DNA of 64,000 nt from Glutamicibacter creatinolyticus (GTDB taxonomy: Bacteria; Actinomycetota; Actinomycetes; Actinomycetales; Micrococcaceae). Shown here one piece after another: positions 44,425 through 53,514 of the stretch. The stretch lies in NCBI RefSeq assembly GCF_006094275.1, contig NZ_CP034412.1, positions 1-64,000 on the forward strand, read 5' to 3'. The first letter of the stretch is position 1, and each line of letters starts with the position of its first letter. Both the position numbers and the translations under genes were made by a program. Below the pieces are notes generated by a model. The model did not search any database. It saw only the letters and a list, made by a program, of their open reading frames with translations, and had not been told where the DNA came from.

Positions 44425-47400
44425 GTGAACTCTTCGCGTCCGATGTACCGACACCGTGACTTCAAAGCCGTGCTCTTCGACCTGGACGGGGTGCTGACCC
44501 CCACCGCCCAGGTGCACCGCGAGGCCTGGCAGGAGCTGTTTGACCGGTTCCTCTCGGCCCGCCACCCCGAGGCGGCGCCCTACACCCTGGATGATTACTT
44601 CACGCTGGTTGACGGGCGCCCGCGCTACGACGGGGTGCAGGCGGTGCTGGATTCGCGCGGCATCAGCCTGCCGCACGGCACCGGGCGGGACCTGCCCGGG
44701 TTTGAGACCGTGTGCGCGCTGGGGAACCTGAAGAACGACGTGTTCATCGACATCCTGGAACGGGAGGGCATCGCCCCCTACCAGGGGTCCTTGGACTTCT
44801 TGAACCAGGTGCTGGATGCCGGGCTGGACGTGGCGGTGGTCTCCTCCTCGCGCAACGCCCGCACCGTGCTGAACGCCGCCGAGCTGGCGGACTTCTTCCC
44901 CACCGTCGTCTCGGGCACCGAGGCGACGCTGCGCCAGCTGCCGGGCAAGCCGGCGCCGGACACGTTCCTGGCCGCCGCCCGGGACCTGGGCTGGCGCCCG
45001 GAGGAGTGCGTGGTCATCGAGGACGCGGTCTCCGGGGTGCAGGCCGCGGTGTCCGGCGGCTTCCGAGTGATCGGGGTGGCCCGGGAAAACAACGCCGCCT
45101 CGCTGGCCGAGGCCGGCGCGGACTTTGTGGTCACCGACCTGTCCGAGGTGATGACCGACGAATCCGGGGATGCGCTGAGCTACGACCCGTGGTCCATCAC
45201 CCTGGATGAGGCGCGCGACGACGAGGGCGCCCAGGACACCGTATTCTCCCTGGGCAACGGCTTTTTGGGGACCAAGGCCCCGATGCTGGGCGTGGGGGAC
45301 CAGGCGGGGGGCAGCTTCATCAACGGACTGCACGAGACCTGGCAGATCCGCTACGCGGAGAACGCCTACGGGCTGGCCTCCACCGGGCAGACGATGATCG
45401 CGGCCCCGGACTTCCGCACCATGCGTGTGTACATCAACGACGAGGCGCTGGAGGTGGGCCGCACCGAGATCGTGCGCGATGACCTGCGCCTGGACTTCCG
45501 GGACGGCACCCTGGTCTCCACTACGCTGTGGCGCACCGCCGAGGGCCACCGGGTGGCGGTCACCAGCCGCGCCATGGTCTCCTTCACCGACCGGCACCTG
45601 GCGGTGATTGATCTAAACGTGCGCCTGCTCGACGCTCCGGGGCACGTGGTGGTGCAGTCCTCGGTGATCGGCATCCCGCCCACCACCCTGGTTCCCACCC
45701 CGGCGGACCTGGATGCGGGGGAACCCTCATCGTTGGATCCGCGCAAGTCCGAATCCACCGGGCAGAACCCGCTGCAGCCGGCCGGGCATTATGAGCGTAA
45801 CGGGCAGGCAGGATTATCCTACATTGTGCGCGGCTCGGGAATGAGCGTGGCCACCGTCGCCGAACACCGGGCCAGCCTCACCGGCGGCTCATCCTCGGAG
45901 ATTCAGAGCACCACGCATGTCAACGAGGAACGTTCGGACCACGTAGTGAGCGTTACACTGCAGCCTGGCCAGGGACTGCGGCTGAGCAAGTTCGTGGCTT
46001 ACCACGCTTCGCGCCGGCACACGGCCCGGGAAATGGTGGCCCGCTCGCACCGTGCCCTGGGCCACCTGGTGCCGCGCGGCGCCGATGACCACTTCCGCGG
46101 CCAGCGCACCTACATGGGCGAGTTCTGGCAGCGCAGCGACGTGCGGGTGGACAGCGACGACAAGACGCTGCAGCGCAAAATCCGCTGGAACATCTTCCAG
46201 CTGGCCCAGGCCTCGGCCCGCGCCGACGGGCTGGGGATCTCGGCCAAGGGCACCAGCGGCAACGGCTACTCCGGGCACTACTTCTGGGACACCGAGATCT
46301 ATGTGCTGCCGTTCTTGACCTACACGAACCCGCAGTGGGCGCGCAACGCGCTGCGGGCGCGGGTCTCGATGCTGCCGGCCGCGACCCGCCGCGCGCAGAT
46401 CATGAACGAGGACGGGATCCTGTTCCCCTGGCGCACCATCAACGGTGAGGAGGCCAGCGCCTACTACCCGGCCGGTACCGCCCAGTACCACATCAACGCG
46501 GACATCGCCTACGCGCTGAACCGCTACATGAACGCGACCGGGGACGTGGAGTTCCTGCGTTCGGGCGGCGCGGAGATCCTGGTGGGCACCGCCCGGATGT
46601 GGTCCTCGCTCGGGTTCTGGCGGACCACCGGAAGCCGGCAGAGCTTCCACATCCACGGGGTGACCGGACCGGATGAGTACACCGCGATAGTGAACGACAA
46701 CGTCTACACGAACGTGATGGCGCGCTTTAACCTGCGCTGCGCCGCGGACATGCTCGACACCCTGGCCAACCGCTTCCCGCGCTTCCACGCCGAACTCACC
46801 GAGCGCCTGCAGATCCGCGAGGGGGAGGCCGAGAACTGGCGCAAGGCCGCGCACTGCTTCCACATCCCGTTCTCCGAACGGGTGGGCATCCACCCGCAGG
46901 ACGAGCACTTCTTGAACCGGGAGATCTGGGATGTGTCCAACACCGACCCGGCGAAGCTGCCGCTGCTGCTGCACTACCACCCGCTGGTGATCTACCGTTT
47001 CCAGGTGATCAAGCAGGCGGACACGGTGCTGGCCCTGTGGCTGCGCTCCAGCGACTTCACCGATGCGGAGAAGCTGGCGGACTTCAACTACTACGACCCG
47101 CTGACCACCGGGGACTCCTCGCTCTCCGCGGCCGTGCAGTCCATCGTGGCCGCGGAGGTCGGCTACCGGGACCTGGCCTACGAGTACTTCCAGGCGGCGC
47201 TGAACGTGGACCTGGAGAACTCGCACCGCAACACCGCCGACGGGGTGCACGTGGCCTCCACCGGCGGGGTGTGGGCGACGCTGATCTACGGATTCGCCGG
47301 CATGCGCGATGACGGGGACGTGCTCAGCTTCGACCCCCGGCTGCCGGCCAGCTGGTCCACGCTCTCCTTCCGGCTGGCGTGGCGCGGCTCGATGATCACG

Positions 47401-47622
47401 GTGCGGCTGAACAGCGATTCCATGCGGCTGAGCATGGAGGGCGGGGCCACCTTGTACTTCGCGGTGCGCGGGAAGAACTACTCGCTCTCGGCCTCCGAAC
47501 CGGTGGAGATCGAACTGGACGCCCACGGCCAGGTCCGCGAGGGCAAGCCCAGCATGGAGCACGTGGTGGCGCTGCACAGCGAGGACTCCGCCGACGTCAT
47601 GCAGCCCCCGCGCGGGTTCTGA
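44425..47622 (+). CDS. Fused beta-phosphoglucomutase and GH65 disaccharide phosphorylase
   Basis: The protein of about 1065 residues has an N-terminal HAD domain (1 to about 245) with FDLDGVLTPTAQVHREAW and GKPAPDTFLAAARDL, matching beta-phosphoglucomutase, joined to a GH65 phosphorylase domain. GH65 landmarks are VFSLGNGFLGTKAP, GYSGHYFWDTEIYVLPFLTY (regions) and the catalytic acid E751 in TGPDEYTAI, then HRNTADGVHVASTGG. Phosphorolysis of maltose, trehalose or kojibiose gives beta-glucose 1-phosphate, which the HAD half turns into glucose 6-phosphate. GTG 44425 fits AAAGGA at 44411; TTG 44419 is also possible. Confidence 0.93.
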   Translation: MNSSRPMYRHRDFKAVLFDLDGVLTPTAQVHREAWQELFDRFLSARHPEAAPYTLDDYFTLVDGRPRYDGVQAVLDSRGISLPHGTGRDLPGFETVCALGNLKNDVFIDILEREGIAPYQGSLDFLNQVLDAGLDVAVVSSSRNARTVLNAAELADFFPTVVSGTEATLRQLPGKPAPDTFLAAARDLGWRPEECVVIEDAVSGVQAAVSGGFRVIGVARENNAASLAEAGADFVVTDLSEVMTDESGDALSYDPWSITLDEARDDEGAQDTVFSLGNGFLGTKAPMLGVGDQAGGSFINGLHETWQIRYAENAYGLASTGQTMIAAPDFRTMRVYINDEALEVGRTEIVRDDLRLDFRDGTLVSTTLWRTAEGHRVAVTSRAMVSFTDRHLAVIDLNVRLLDAPGHVVVQSSVIGIPPTTLVPTPADLDAGEPSSLDPRKSESTGQNPLQPAGHYERNGQAGLSYIVRGSGMSVATVAEHRASLTGGSSSEIQSTTHVNEERSDHVVSVTLQPGQGLRLSKFVAYHASRRHTAREMVARSHRALGHLVPRGADDHFRGQRTYMGEFWQRSDVRVDSDDKTLQRKIRWNIFQLAQASARADGLGISAKGTSGNGYSGHYFWDTEIYVLPFLTYTNPQWARNALRARVSMLPAATRRAQIMNEDGILFPWRTINGEEASAYYPAGTAQYHINADIAYALNRYMNATGDVEFLRSGGAEILVGTARMWSSLGFWRTTGSRQSFHIHGVTGPDEYTAIVNDNVYTNVMARFNLRCAADMLDTLANRFPRFHAELTERLQIREGEAENWRKAAHCFHIPFSERVGIHPQDEHFLNREIWDVSNTDPAKLPLLLHYHPLVIYRFQVIKQADTVLALWLRSSDFTDAEKLADFNYYDPLTTGDSSLSAAVQSIVAAEVGYRDLAYEYFQAALNVDLENSHRNTADGVHVASTGGVWATLIYGFAGMRDDGDVLSFDPRLPASWSTLSFRLAWRGSMITVRLNSDSMRLSMEGGATLYFAVRGKNYSLSASEPVEIELDAHGQVREGKPSMEHVVALHSEDSADVMQPPRGF

Positions 47623-47632
47623 CCCGCGCGGG
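47607..47632. terminator. GC hairpin between convergent GH65 and sugar-porter genes
   Basis: CCCGCGCGGGT (47607-47617) pairs with ACCCGCGCGGG (47622-47632) around a 4-base loop. The hairpin spans the GH65 stop codon and abuts the convergent porter stop, so it can act for both strands. There is no T run. Confidence 0.55.
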
Positions 47633-49039
47633 CTAGAGCGTCATCTCCTCCAGCTTGCGTCCCTTGGTCTCCTTGACCATGAACAGCACGAACAGGAAGG
47701 AGAGCAGCGCGAAGCTGGCGTAGATGCCGTAGGCCAGCTGCAGCCCGGCCTCGGCCAGGGACGGGAACGTGGTGGAGACCAGGAAGTTGGTCAGCCACTG
47801 CGCAGCCGCCGCCACGCCCAGGGCCAGGGTGCGGATGGAGTTGGGGAACATCTCCCCCAGCAGCACCCACACCGCCGGGCCCCAGCTGGCGCCGAAGCCG
47901 ATCACGAACAGGTTCGCGCTGATCAAGGCGATGGTGCCCCAGGCCCCGGGCAGGCTCAGCGCCCCGTCGACGGTCACGGCCTGGGAGAACGCGAGCGTCA
48001 TGGCCCCCAGGGACAGGGTCATGATCCCGGAGCCGAGCAGCAGCAGCAGCTTGCGCCCCAGCACGTCGATGAGCGAGATCGCGATGATGGTCGCCACGAT
48101 GTTGGTCACCGAGGTGATCAGCGAGATGGTGAAGGAGTCCGATTCGGCGAAGCCCACCGACTTCCACAGGGTGGTGGAGTAGTAGAAAATCACGTTGATG
48201 CCCACCAGCTGCTGGAACATCGAAAGCAGGATGCCGATCCACACCACCGGGTGGAAGCCGAAGCGCCCGATCAGATCGGAGAAGGTCTGGTGGCGCTCCA
48301 GGTGCACGGTGGCGCGGATCTCCTCGATCTTCTGCTCGGTCATGGCGCCCGGCTCCATGCCCACATCCCGGGACAGGACCTGGGCGGCCTCCACGTAGCG
48401 TCCGCGTTCGACCAGGTAGCGCGGGGACTCGGGCAGCCGGGCGGCCAGCACCCCGTAGACCACCGCGGGCACCAGCAGCGACAGGTACATCCAGCGCCAG
48501 GCCTCCAGGCCGAACCAGCCCACCGCGTCGGCCGAACCCATCACGTACACCAGCAGCGCGCTGACCAGGAAGGCGATGAAGATGCCCACCACGATGCTCA
48601 TCTGCTGCAGCGAGCCCAGCCGGCCGCGGTGCGCGGCCGGGGAGATCTCGGCGATGTAGGCCGGGGCGATCACCGAGGCGAAGCCCACGCCCAGCCCGCC
48701 CACGATCCGCCAGATGATCAGATCCACCGGACCGAAGCAGAATCCGGCGCCCAGGGCGGAGGCGCCCAGCAGGACGGCGGCGATGATCATGGTGCGCACC
48801 CGGCCCACCCGCTCGGCCACCACCCCGGCCACCCAGGCGCCGATCGCGGCGCCGATCAGGGCGCAGGAGACGGTGAAGCCGATGGTGACCGCGTTCAGCC
48901 CGAACTGTTCCTGCACCGCATCCACGGTGCCGTTGACGATGGAGCTGTCATAGCCAAAGAGCAGCCCGCCCAGGGCCGCGCCCAGCGCGATCCCGATCAG
49001 GCGGGCCGATATCTTGCCATCCGTTGTGTGTGAGCTCAT
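47633..49039 (-). CDS. MFS sugar porter (sugar:H+ symporter)
   Basis: The 468-residue protein has 12 helices and sugar-porter signatures: GGLLFGYDSSIVNGT in helix 1, RVGRVRTM after helix 2, RIVGGLGVGFASVIAP in helix 4, PESPRYLVERGRY before the central loop and QQLVGINVIFYYSTTLW in helix 7. It probably imports a hexose, pentose or disaccharide with protons. ATG 49039 is chosen because MSSHTTDGKIS precedes the first helix directly. Its convergence with the phosphorylase suggests, but does not prove, a joint sugar pathway. Confidence 0.92.
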   Translation of the reverse strand: MSSHTTDGKISARLIGIALGAALGGLLFGYDSSIVNGTVDAVQEQFGLNAVTIGFTVSCALIGAAIGAWVAGVVAERVGRVRTMIIAAVLLGASALGAGFCFGPVDLIIWRIVGGLGVGFASVIAPAYIAEISPAAHRGRLGSLQQMSIVVGIFIAFLVSALLVYVMGSADAVGWFGLEAWRWMYLSLLVPAVVYGVLAARLPESPRYLVERGRYVEAAQVLSRDVGMEPGAMTEQKIEEIRATVHLERHQTFSDLIGRFGFHPVVWIGILLSMFQQLVGINVIFYYSTTLWKSVGFAESDSFTISLITSVTNIVATIIAISLIDVLGRKLLLLLGSGIMTLSLGAMTLAFSQAVTVDGALSLPGAWGTIALISANLFVIGFGASWGPAVWVLLGEMFPNSIRTLALGVAAAAQWLTNFLVSTTFPSLAEAGLQLAYGIYASFALLSFLFVLFMVKETKGRKLEEMTL

Positions 49040-49099
49040 GAGCCGATCGTAGCGCGTGGACGGTGCCAACCCTAGGCTTTCGCGTGCGCTGGTTTCCGG

Positions 49100-50392
49100 C
49101 TACCGCTGTTCGCCTGCGGCCGGGGCCGGGGCGTGGGCCGGATCGCTGCCGCGCCAGCGCGCCACCAGGGACATCAGGTGGTAGACCACCAGGGTGGCGA
49201 TGGTCCCCAGCGCGATCCCGCCCAGCTGGAACTGGCCGAAGCTGATCTCGGAGGTGACCGCGATGGCGATGATCAGGCCCACCCCGGCGGTCATCAGGTT
49301 GATCGGGTTGCCGAAGTCCACCCGGTGTTCGATCCACAGCCGGGCCCCGATGATGCCGATCATGCCGTAGAGCACGATCCCGGCCCCGCCGATGACCCCG
49401 GCCGGGATGGTGCCGATCAGCGCCCCGAACTTGGGCAGGAACGCCAGCGCCATGGCGGCGATCGCCGCCACCCAGTAGGCGGCGGTGGAGTAGACGCGGG
49501 AGGCGGCCATCACCCCGATGTTCTCCGCATAGGTGGTGGTCGCCGAGCCGCCGCCCAGCCCGGCCAGCACCGAGGCAGCACCGTCGGCCATCAGCGCCCG
49601 GCCGTTGAAGCGGGACAGGTCCCGCCCGGTCATCAGCCCCACGGTGCGCACGTGGCCGATGTTCTCGGCGATCAGCACGAACACGGCCGGCAGGAACATC
49701 AGCGCGGTGTCCAGGTGGAAGCTGGGGGTGTTGAATTCGGGCAGCCCGAACCAGGGGGCGTCGGCCACCGGGGCGAAGTCCACCTGCCCCTGGGCCAGGG
49801 CCACCAGGTAGCCGAGCACCAGGCCCACCAGGATCGAGAGCCTGCCCAGCAGCCCCTTGAACACGACGGTGGCCAGCACCACGGCCAGCACCGTGGCGAA
49901 GGTGGTCAGCGGAACCTGCTTCATCGGCTCCAGGGTCGCCCCGGCCAGATTCAGGCCGATCAGCGCCACGATGGTGCCCATCACCACCGGCGGCATCAGC
50001 GCGTGGATCCAGCCGGTGCCGGTCTTCTGCACCACCAGCCCGACCACGAACAGCAGCGCGCCGGTCATCACGATCCCGCCCAGGGCCGCGGACATGTCAT
50101 GGCTGGACATGGTGGCCATCACCGGGGCGATCAGCGCGAAGGAGGAACCCAGGTAGCTGGGCACCTTGTTCGCGGTGATCAGCAGGAACAGGATGGTGGC
50201 CACCCCGGTGAACAGCAAGGTGGTGGTGACCGGGAAGCCGGTCAGCGTGGGCACCAGGATGGAGGAGCCGAACATCGCCAGGATGTGCTGGGTGCCGATG
50301 GAAATGGTCTGCGGCCAGTGCAGCCGCTCATCCGGGGCGACCACCTCACCGGGGGTGATGGACTTCCCGTCGCCGTGGATCGACCATTTCAT
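49100..50392 (-). CDS. NCS2-family nucleobase permease (UraA-like)
   Basis: The 430-residue membrane protein with about 14 helices opens HWPQTISIGTQHILAMFGSSILVPTLTG (region 25-52) and has VFVLIAENIGHVRTVG with the substrate-binding glutamate and GGGSATTTYAENIGVMAASRV with the second one. These are uracil/xanthine permease hallmarks. AGGAGGAACACGC gives a strong ribosome site. It lies 34 bases after the thiD-tenA gene on the same strand without a visible terminator between, so it may belong to the TPP-controlled operon and carry a pyrimidine such as HMP; uracil is the default call. Confidence 0.9.
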   Translation of the reverse strand: MKWSIHGDGKSITPGEVVAPDERLHWPQTISIGTQHILAMFGSSILVPTLTGFPVTTTLLFTGVATILFLLITANKVPSYLGSSFALIAPVMATMSSHDMSAALGGIVMTGALLFVVGLVVQKTGTGWIHALMPPVVMGTIVALIGLNLAGATLEPMKQVPLTTFATVLAVVLATVVFKGLLGRLSILVGLVLGYLVALAQGQVDFAPVADAPWFGLPEFNTPSFHLDTALMFLPAVFVLIAENIGHVRTVGLMTGRDLSRFNGRALMADGAASVLAGLGGGSATTTYAENIGVMAASRVYSTAAYWVAAIAAMALAFLPKFGALIGTIPAGVIGGAGIVLYGMIGIIGARLWIEHRVDFGNPINLMTAGVGLIIAIAVTSEISFGQFQLGGIALGTIATLVVYHLMSLVARWRGSDPAHAPAPAAGEQR

Positions 50393-50426
50393 GCGTGTTC
50401 CTCCTGATTATGGGCCGGGAAGTATC

Positions 50427-51869
50427 TTACGCTTCGGCCCCCGATTGCGCGAAAAACGCCAGCTCGTGGCGGCTGGAGGTCTCAAAGGCCCGCCACATTG
50501 CCTGCCGGGTGCGTTCATCGGCCCGCCGGTAGGCGGCACGCACCATGCCGATCGCCGCCGCGGTGGCCGCATCGAACTCGGCGGATGAGTAGGTGGCCAG
50601 CCACTGCCGGTAGGGGTGTTGCCCGTGCCCGGCCGCCGCCAGCCGGGACCCGACGTCCTGGTAGATCCAGTAGCAGGGCAGGATCGCGGCGATCAGCACC
50701 GGGTAGTGGTGCCCGGCCGCCGCCAGGTGGTTCACGTAGTTCGCGGTGGTCTCGCTTCCGTGCGCCGCGGTGTCCAGCGCGAATTCGCGGTGCAGCGCCA
50801 TTTCCTCCTCGAACGTCGCCGAGGCGGCGGCGGCCCAGAAGCGCTGGGCGGCCGCGTCCGGGGCGATGATGCTGGCCTGGGCCAGCACCTGGGCGTAGCC
50901 GCGCAGGTACAGGGCGTCCTGGTTGATGTAGTAGTCGAAGTTCGCCCGCGGCAGGGTGCCCGCCCGCAGCTGGCGGATGAAGTCCAGCTCATCGATCCCC
51001 TCCCGGATCCCGGCGATGTCCTGCCACCACTGCTGCATCGGGTCCTGCGCCGGCGCCAGCCCCTGCCCGGACCACAGCCCGGCCAGGTGGTGCACCGGCC
51101 CGTGCCCGGCCCCCACTGACAGCTGCCCGGAGGCGGCGATCGCCTCGGCCAGGTACTCCTTGGCCGCGCCCAGCGCCGCCGCCCAGTTACCGCCGCGCGC
51201 GTACAGGCTGGCCAGGGCGCTGGAGAGCGTGCACCCGGTGCCGTGCGTGTTTTCGGTGTCGATCCGCGCGGCCGGGAAGTCGGCCAGCACCCCGGTAGCG
51301 TCCACCAGCGCGTCCGGGCACTGCTCCCCGCCCAGGTGCCCGCCCTTGGCCACCACCAGCACGTCGTGGGCGGCGGCCAGGCGCTGCGCCTGGGCCAGCA
51401 CGCCATCCCAGGTGGTGGCGCGCGCTTCACCCAGCAGCACCGCCAGTTCGTCCATGTTCGGGGTCAGCACCGTGGCCCGGGCCAGCAGCCGGGACATCGC
51501 CTGGTGGGCCGCGTCATCCAGCAGCCGGTCCCCGCTGGTGGCGATCATCACCGGGTCGAGCACCACCGGCAGCCCGGCCGGCTGTTCGCCCAGCCACTGC
51601 TGCACCGCGTCGATGATCCCGGCGTTGGCCAGCATCCCGATCTTCACCGCGTCGATGCGCACATCGGCGGCGATGCTGCGCAGCTGGGCGGTGACGAACT
51701 GCGGCTCAACGGCCTGCACCGCGTCCACGCCCCGGGTGTTCTGCGCGGTCAGGGACGTGATGGCGGCCATCCCGTAGCCCCCGGTCGCGGCGATCGCCTT
51801 CAAGTCCGCCTGGATTCCGGCGCCCCCGGAGGGGTCGGAACCGGCGATGGACAGGATGTTGTGGATCAT
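50427..51869 (-). CDS. thiD: Fused HMP(-P) kinase ThiD and thiaminase II TenA
   Basis: Residues 1 to about 255 form ThiD, which phosphorylates hydroxymethylpyrimidine: it opens ILSIAGSDPSGGAGIQADLK and has NTHGTGCTLSSALA near the end. Residues about 270-480 form TenA, which recovers HMP from damaged thiamine: DYYINQDALYLRGYAQVLA and the active-site cysteine in ILPCYWIYQDVG are present. The fusion channels salvage product into phosphorylation. Its start overlaps thiE by 4 bases, and the NCS2 gene follows. Confidence 0.95.
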   Translation of the reverse strand: MIHNILSIAGSDPSGGAGIQADLKAIAATGGYGMAAITSLTAQNTRGVDAVQAVEPQFVTAQLRSIAADVRIDAVKIGMLANAGIIDAVQQWLGEQPAGLPVVLDPVMIATSGDRLLDDAAHQAMSRLLARATVLTPNMDELAVLLGEARATTWDGVLAQAQRLAAAHDVLVVAKGGHLGGEQCPDALVDATGVLADFPAARIDTENTHGTGCTLSSALASLYARGGNWAAALGAAKEYLAEAIAASGQLSVGAGHGPVHHLAGLWSGQGLAPAQDPMQQWWQDIAGIREGIDELDFIRQLRAGTLPRANFDYYINQDALYLRGYAQVLAQASIIAPDAAAQRFWAAAASATFEEEMALHREFALDTAAHGSETTANYVNHLAAAGHHYPVLIAAILPCYWIYQDVGSRLAAAGHGQHPYRQWLATYSSAEFDAATAAAIGMVRAAYRRADERTRQAMWRAFETSSRHELAFFAQSGAEA

Positions 51870-52507
51870 TTCGCCTCCTGCCAGGCGCGCAGCAGCCCGC
51901 CGGCGGCCGCACCGGGGTCGGTGCTGGAGCAGATGGCGCGCACCACCGCCATGCCCTCGGCCCCGGCCGCGCGCAGCGCCGGGGCGTCCTCGGCCTGCAG
52001 CGCACCGATGGCCACGCAGGGCAGCTGGGCGATCTTCCGGGCCCGGGCGAAGCCCTCGATCCCGATCGGGGTGGGGTGGTCCTTCTTGGTGGGGGTGGCC
52101 CGGATCGCCCCGACGCCCAGGTAGTCGATCATCGAGGCGTTCGCGTTCGCCGCCGCCAGCTGCTCATCGGTGGAGGCGCTCAACCCCAAGGTGGCGTCCC
52201 CGATCAGTTCGCGCACCCGCTGCACCGGCAGGTCCTGCTGCCCGATGTGCACCCCGGTGACCGCGGCCCCGGCGGCCCGTGCCGCCAGGTACACGTCCAC
52301 CCGGTCGTTGACCAGCAGTTCGGCCCGGCCCGCGGTGAGCTGACCGGCGGCCAGGGCCAGTTCATAGAATTCGCGCGCGCTTTCCTCCTTGGCGCGCAGC
52401 TGGATCCACTGCACGCCGGCCTGCACGGCGGCCTGGATGACCTCAAGGGTGCGGTGCGGGGTGCAGCTGGCGGTGTTGGCGACCAAATATACGCCGAGAT
52501 TTCGCAT
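51866..52507 (-). CDS. thiE: Thiamine phosphate synthase
   Basis: ThiE joins HMP-pyrophosphate and thiazole phosphate. The 213-residue TIM-barrel protein shows GVQWIQLRAKEESAREFYE, LLVNDRVDVYLAARAAG, VHIGQQDLP and DYLGVGAIRATPTKKDH, including the pyrophosphate and magnesium ligands. AAGGA lies six bases before the ATG at 52507. It follows thiM with a 69-base gap that contains a GC hairpin, and overlaps thiD-tenA by 4 bases. Confidence 0.95.
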   Translation of the reverse strand: MRNLGVYLVANTASCTPHRTLEVIQAAVQAGVQWIQLRAKEESAREFYELALAAGQLTAGRAELLVNDRVDVYLAARAAGAAVTGVHIGQQDLPVQRVRELIGDATLGLSASTDEQLAAANANASMIDYLGVGAIRATPTKKDHPTPIGIEGFARARKIAQLPCVAIGALQAEDAPALRAAGAEGMAVVRAICSSTDPGAAAGGLLRAWQEAK

Positions 52508-52576
52508 GATTGTCCTTAAACCGCCCCCCTGCGGGGCCGGCGGGTTGACTCGTGGGCGGAATGAAGAATGAGGGAT

Positions 52577-53362
52577 CTAGAGTTCCTCGATGCGCACCGC
52601 ACCCAGTTCCTGCGGATCGGTCAGGGCCAGGGCGTCGAGGAACTGCGCGGCAAAGCTGCCCGGCCCCAGGGACAGGGCGGCGGCGCGTTCGGCGGCCCGC
52701 CCGTAATAGGCGTGGGCGGCCACGGTGGAGGTGAACACGTCCTGCCCGGCGGCGATCGCCGCCGCGGCGAACGCACCCAGAGCGCACCCGCCGCCGGTGA
52801 CGCGGGTCAGTTCGATCCCGTCGGTGTGCACCATGACCGTGCGCTGGGCACTGACCACGGCGTCGGCCGGCCCGGAAATCGCGACCACCGCGCCGTGGCG
52901 TTCGGCCAGTTCCCGCCCGGCGGCGATGGCCGCGGCCACGGGGTCGGCCGAATCCACCCCGCGCCCGGTGGACCGGTGCCCGGCCAGGGCCATGATCTCC
53001 GAGGCGTTGCCGCGGATCAAGGCGGGGCGCAGCGAAACGATGCGCTGGGCGTAGCGCGTGCGCACCGGCAGCGCACCAACGGCCACCGGGTCCAGCACCC
53101 AGGGCGTGTTGGCCTGGTTCGCGGCCTCGATCGCCTCATCCATGGCGGCCAGCTGTTCGGTGCTGGGGGTGCCCAGGTTCACCAGCACCGCGCAGGCGGT
53201 CTTCGCGAACGGCCCGGCCTCCCCGGGCAGGTTCGTCATGGCCGGGGCGGCGCCGGCGGCCAGCAGCGCGTTGGCGGTGAAGTTGGCGACCACGGTGTTG
53301 GTCAGGCAGAACACCAGGGGGCTGGTGTGGCGCAGTGAATGGATCACGGCAGGCAGGGTCAT
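52577..53362 (-). CDS. thiM: Hydroxyethylthiazole kinase
   Basis: ThiM phosphorylates the thiazole half of thiamine for salvage. The 261-residue protein begins LVFCLTNTVVANFTANALLAAGAAPAM (region 15-41), has IRGNASEIMALAG and the TGGGCALGAFAAA catalytic-loop region near the C terminus with the conserved cysteine. ATG 53362 directly follows a TPP riboswitch whose 3' end carries the ribosome site, which decides the start against the longer upstream frame. It heads the salvage operon thiM-thiE-thiD/tenA. Confidence 0.95.
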   Translation of the reverse strand: MTLPAVIHSLRHTSPLVFCLTNTVVANFTANALLAAGAAPAMTNLPGEAGPFAKTACAVLVNLGTPSTEQLAAMDEAIEAANQANTPWVLDPVAVGALPVRTRYAQRIVSLRPALIRGNASEIMALAGHRSTGRGVDSADPVAAAIAAGRELAERHGAVVAISGPADAVVSAQRTVMVHTDGIELTRVTGGGCALGAFAAAAIAAGQDVFTSTVAAHAYYGRAAERAAALSLGPGSFAAQFLDALALTDPQELGAVRIEEL

Positions 53363-53365
53363 GTG

Positions 53366-53445
53366 CGACATCCCTCCGCTAGTTTGAACTAGTTCAGGTT
53401 CGACGGGTGTCATCTCAGTCGGCGGCGCCGACACCCCGTGTCACT
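53366..53445 (-). promoter_or_regulatory. TPP riboswitch (THI element) upstream of thiM
   Basis: Read on the minus strand, this has the conserved THI boxes in order: GGGGTGTCGGC, CTGAGATGACACCC, GAACCTGA, the CTAGTTCAAACTAG arm and GCGGAGGGA. Stems P1 (GTGACAC with TGTCGCAC), P2 (GTCGGC with GCCGAC) and P4/P5 can form. The GGAGGGA in the last aptamer strand is also the only ribosome binding site of thiM, ten bases before its ATG. TPP binding should therefore block translation directly. Confidence 0.93.
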
Positions 53446-53514
53446 CGTGACCGAGCGTACGCAATCGCCCACCCGTTGACAAACCTGTGACGCGCCGCAC
53501 CGCGCCGCCCCCGG

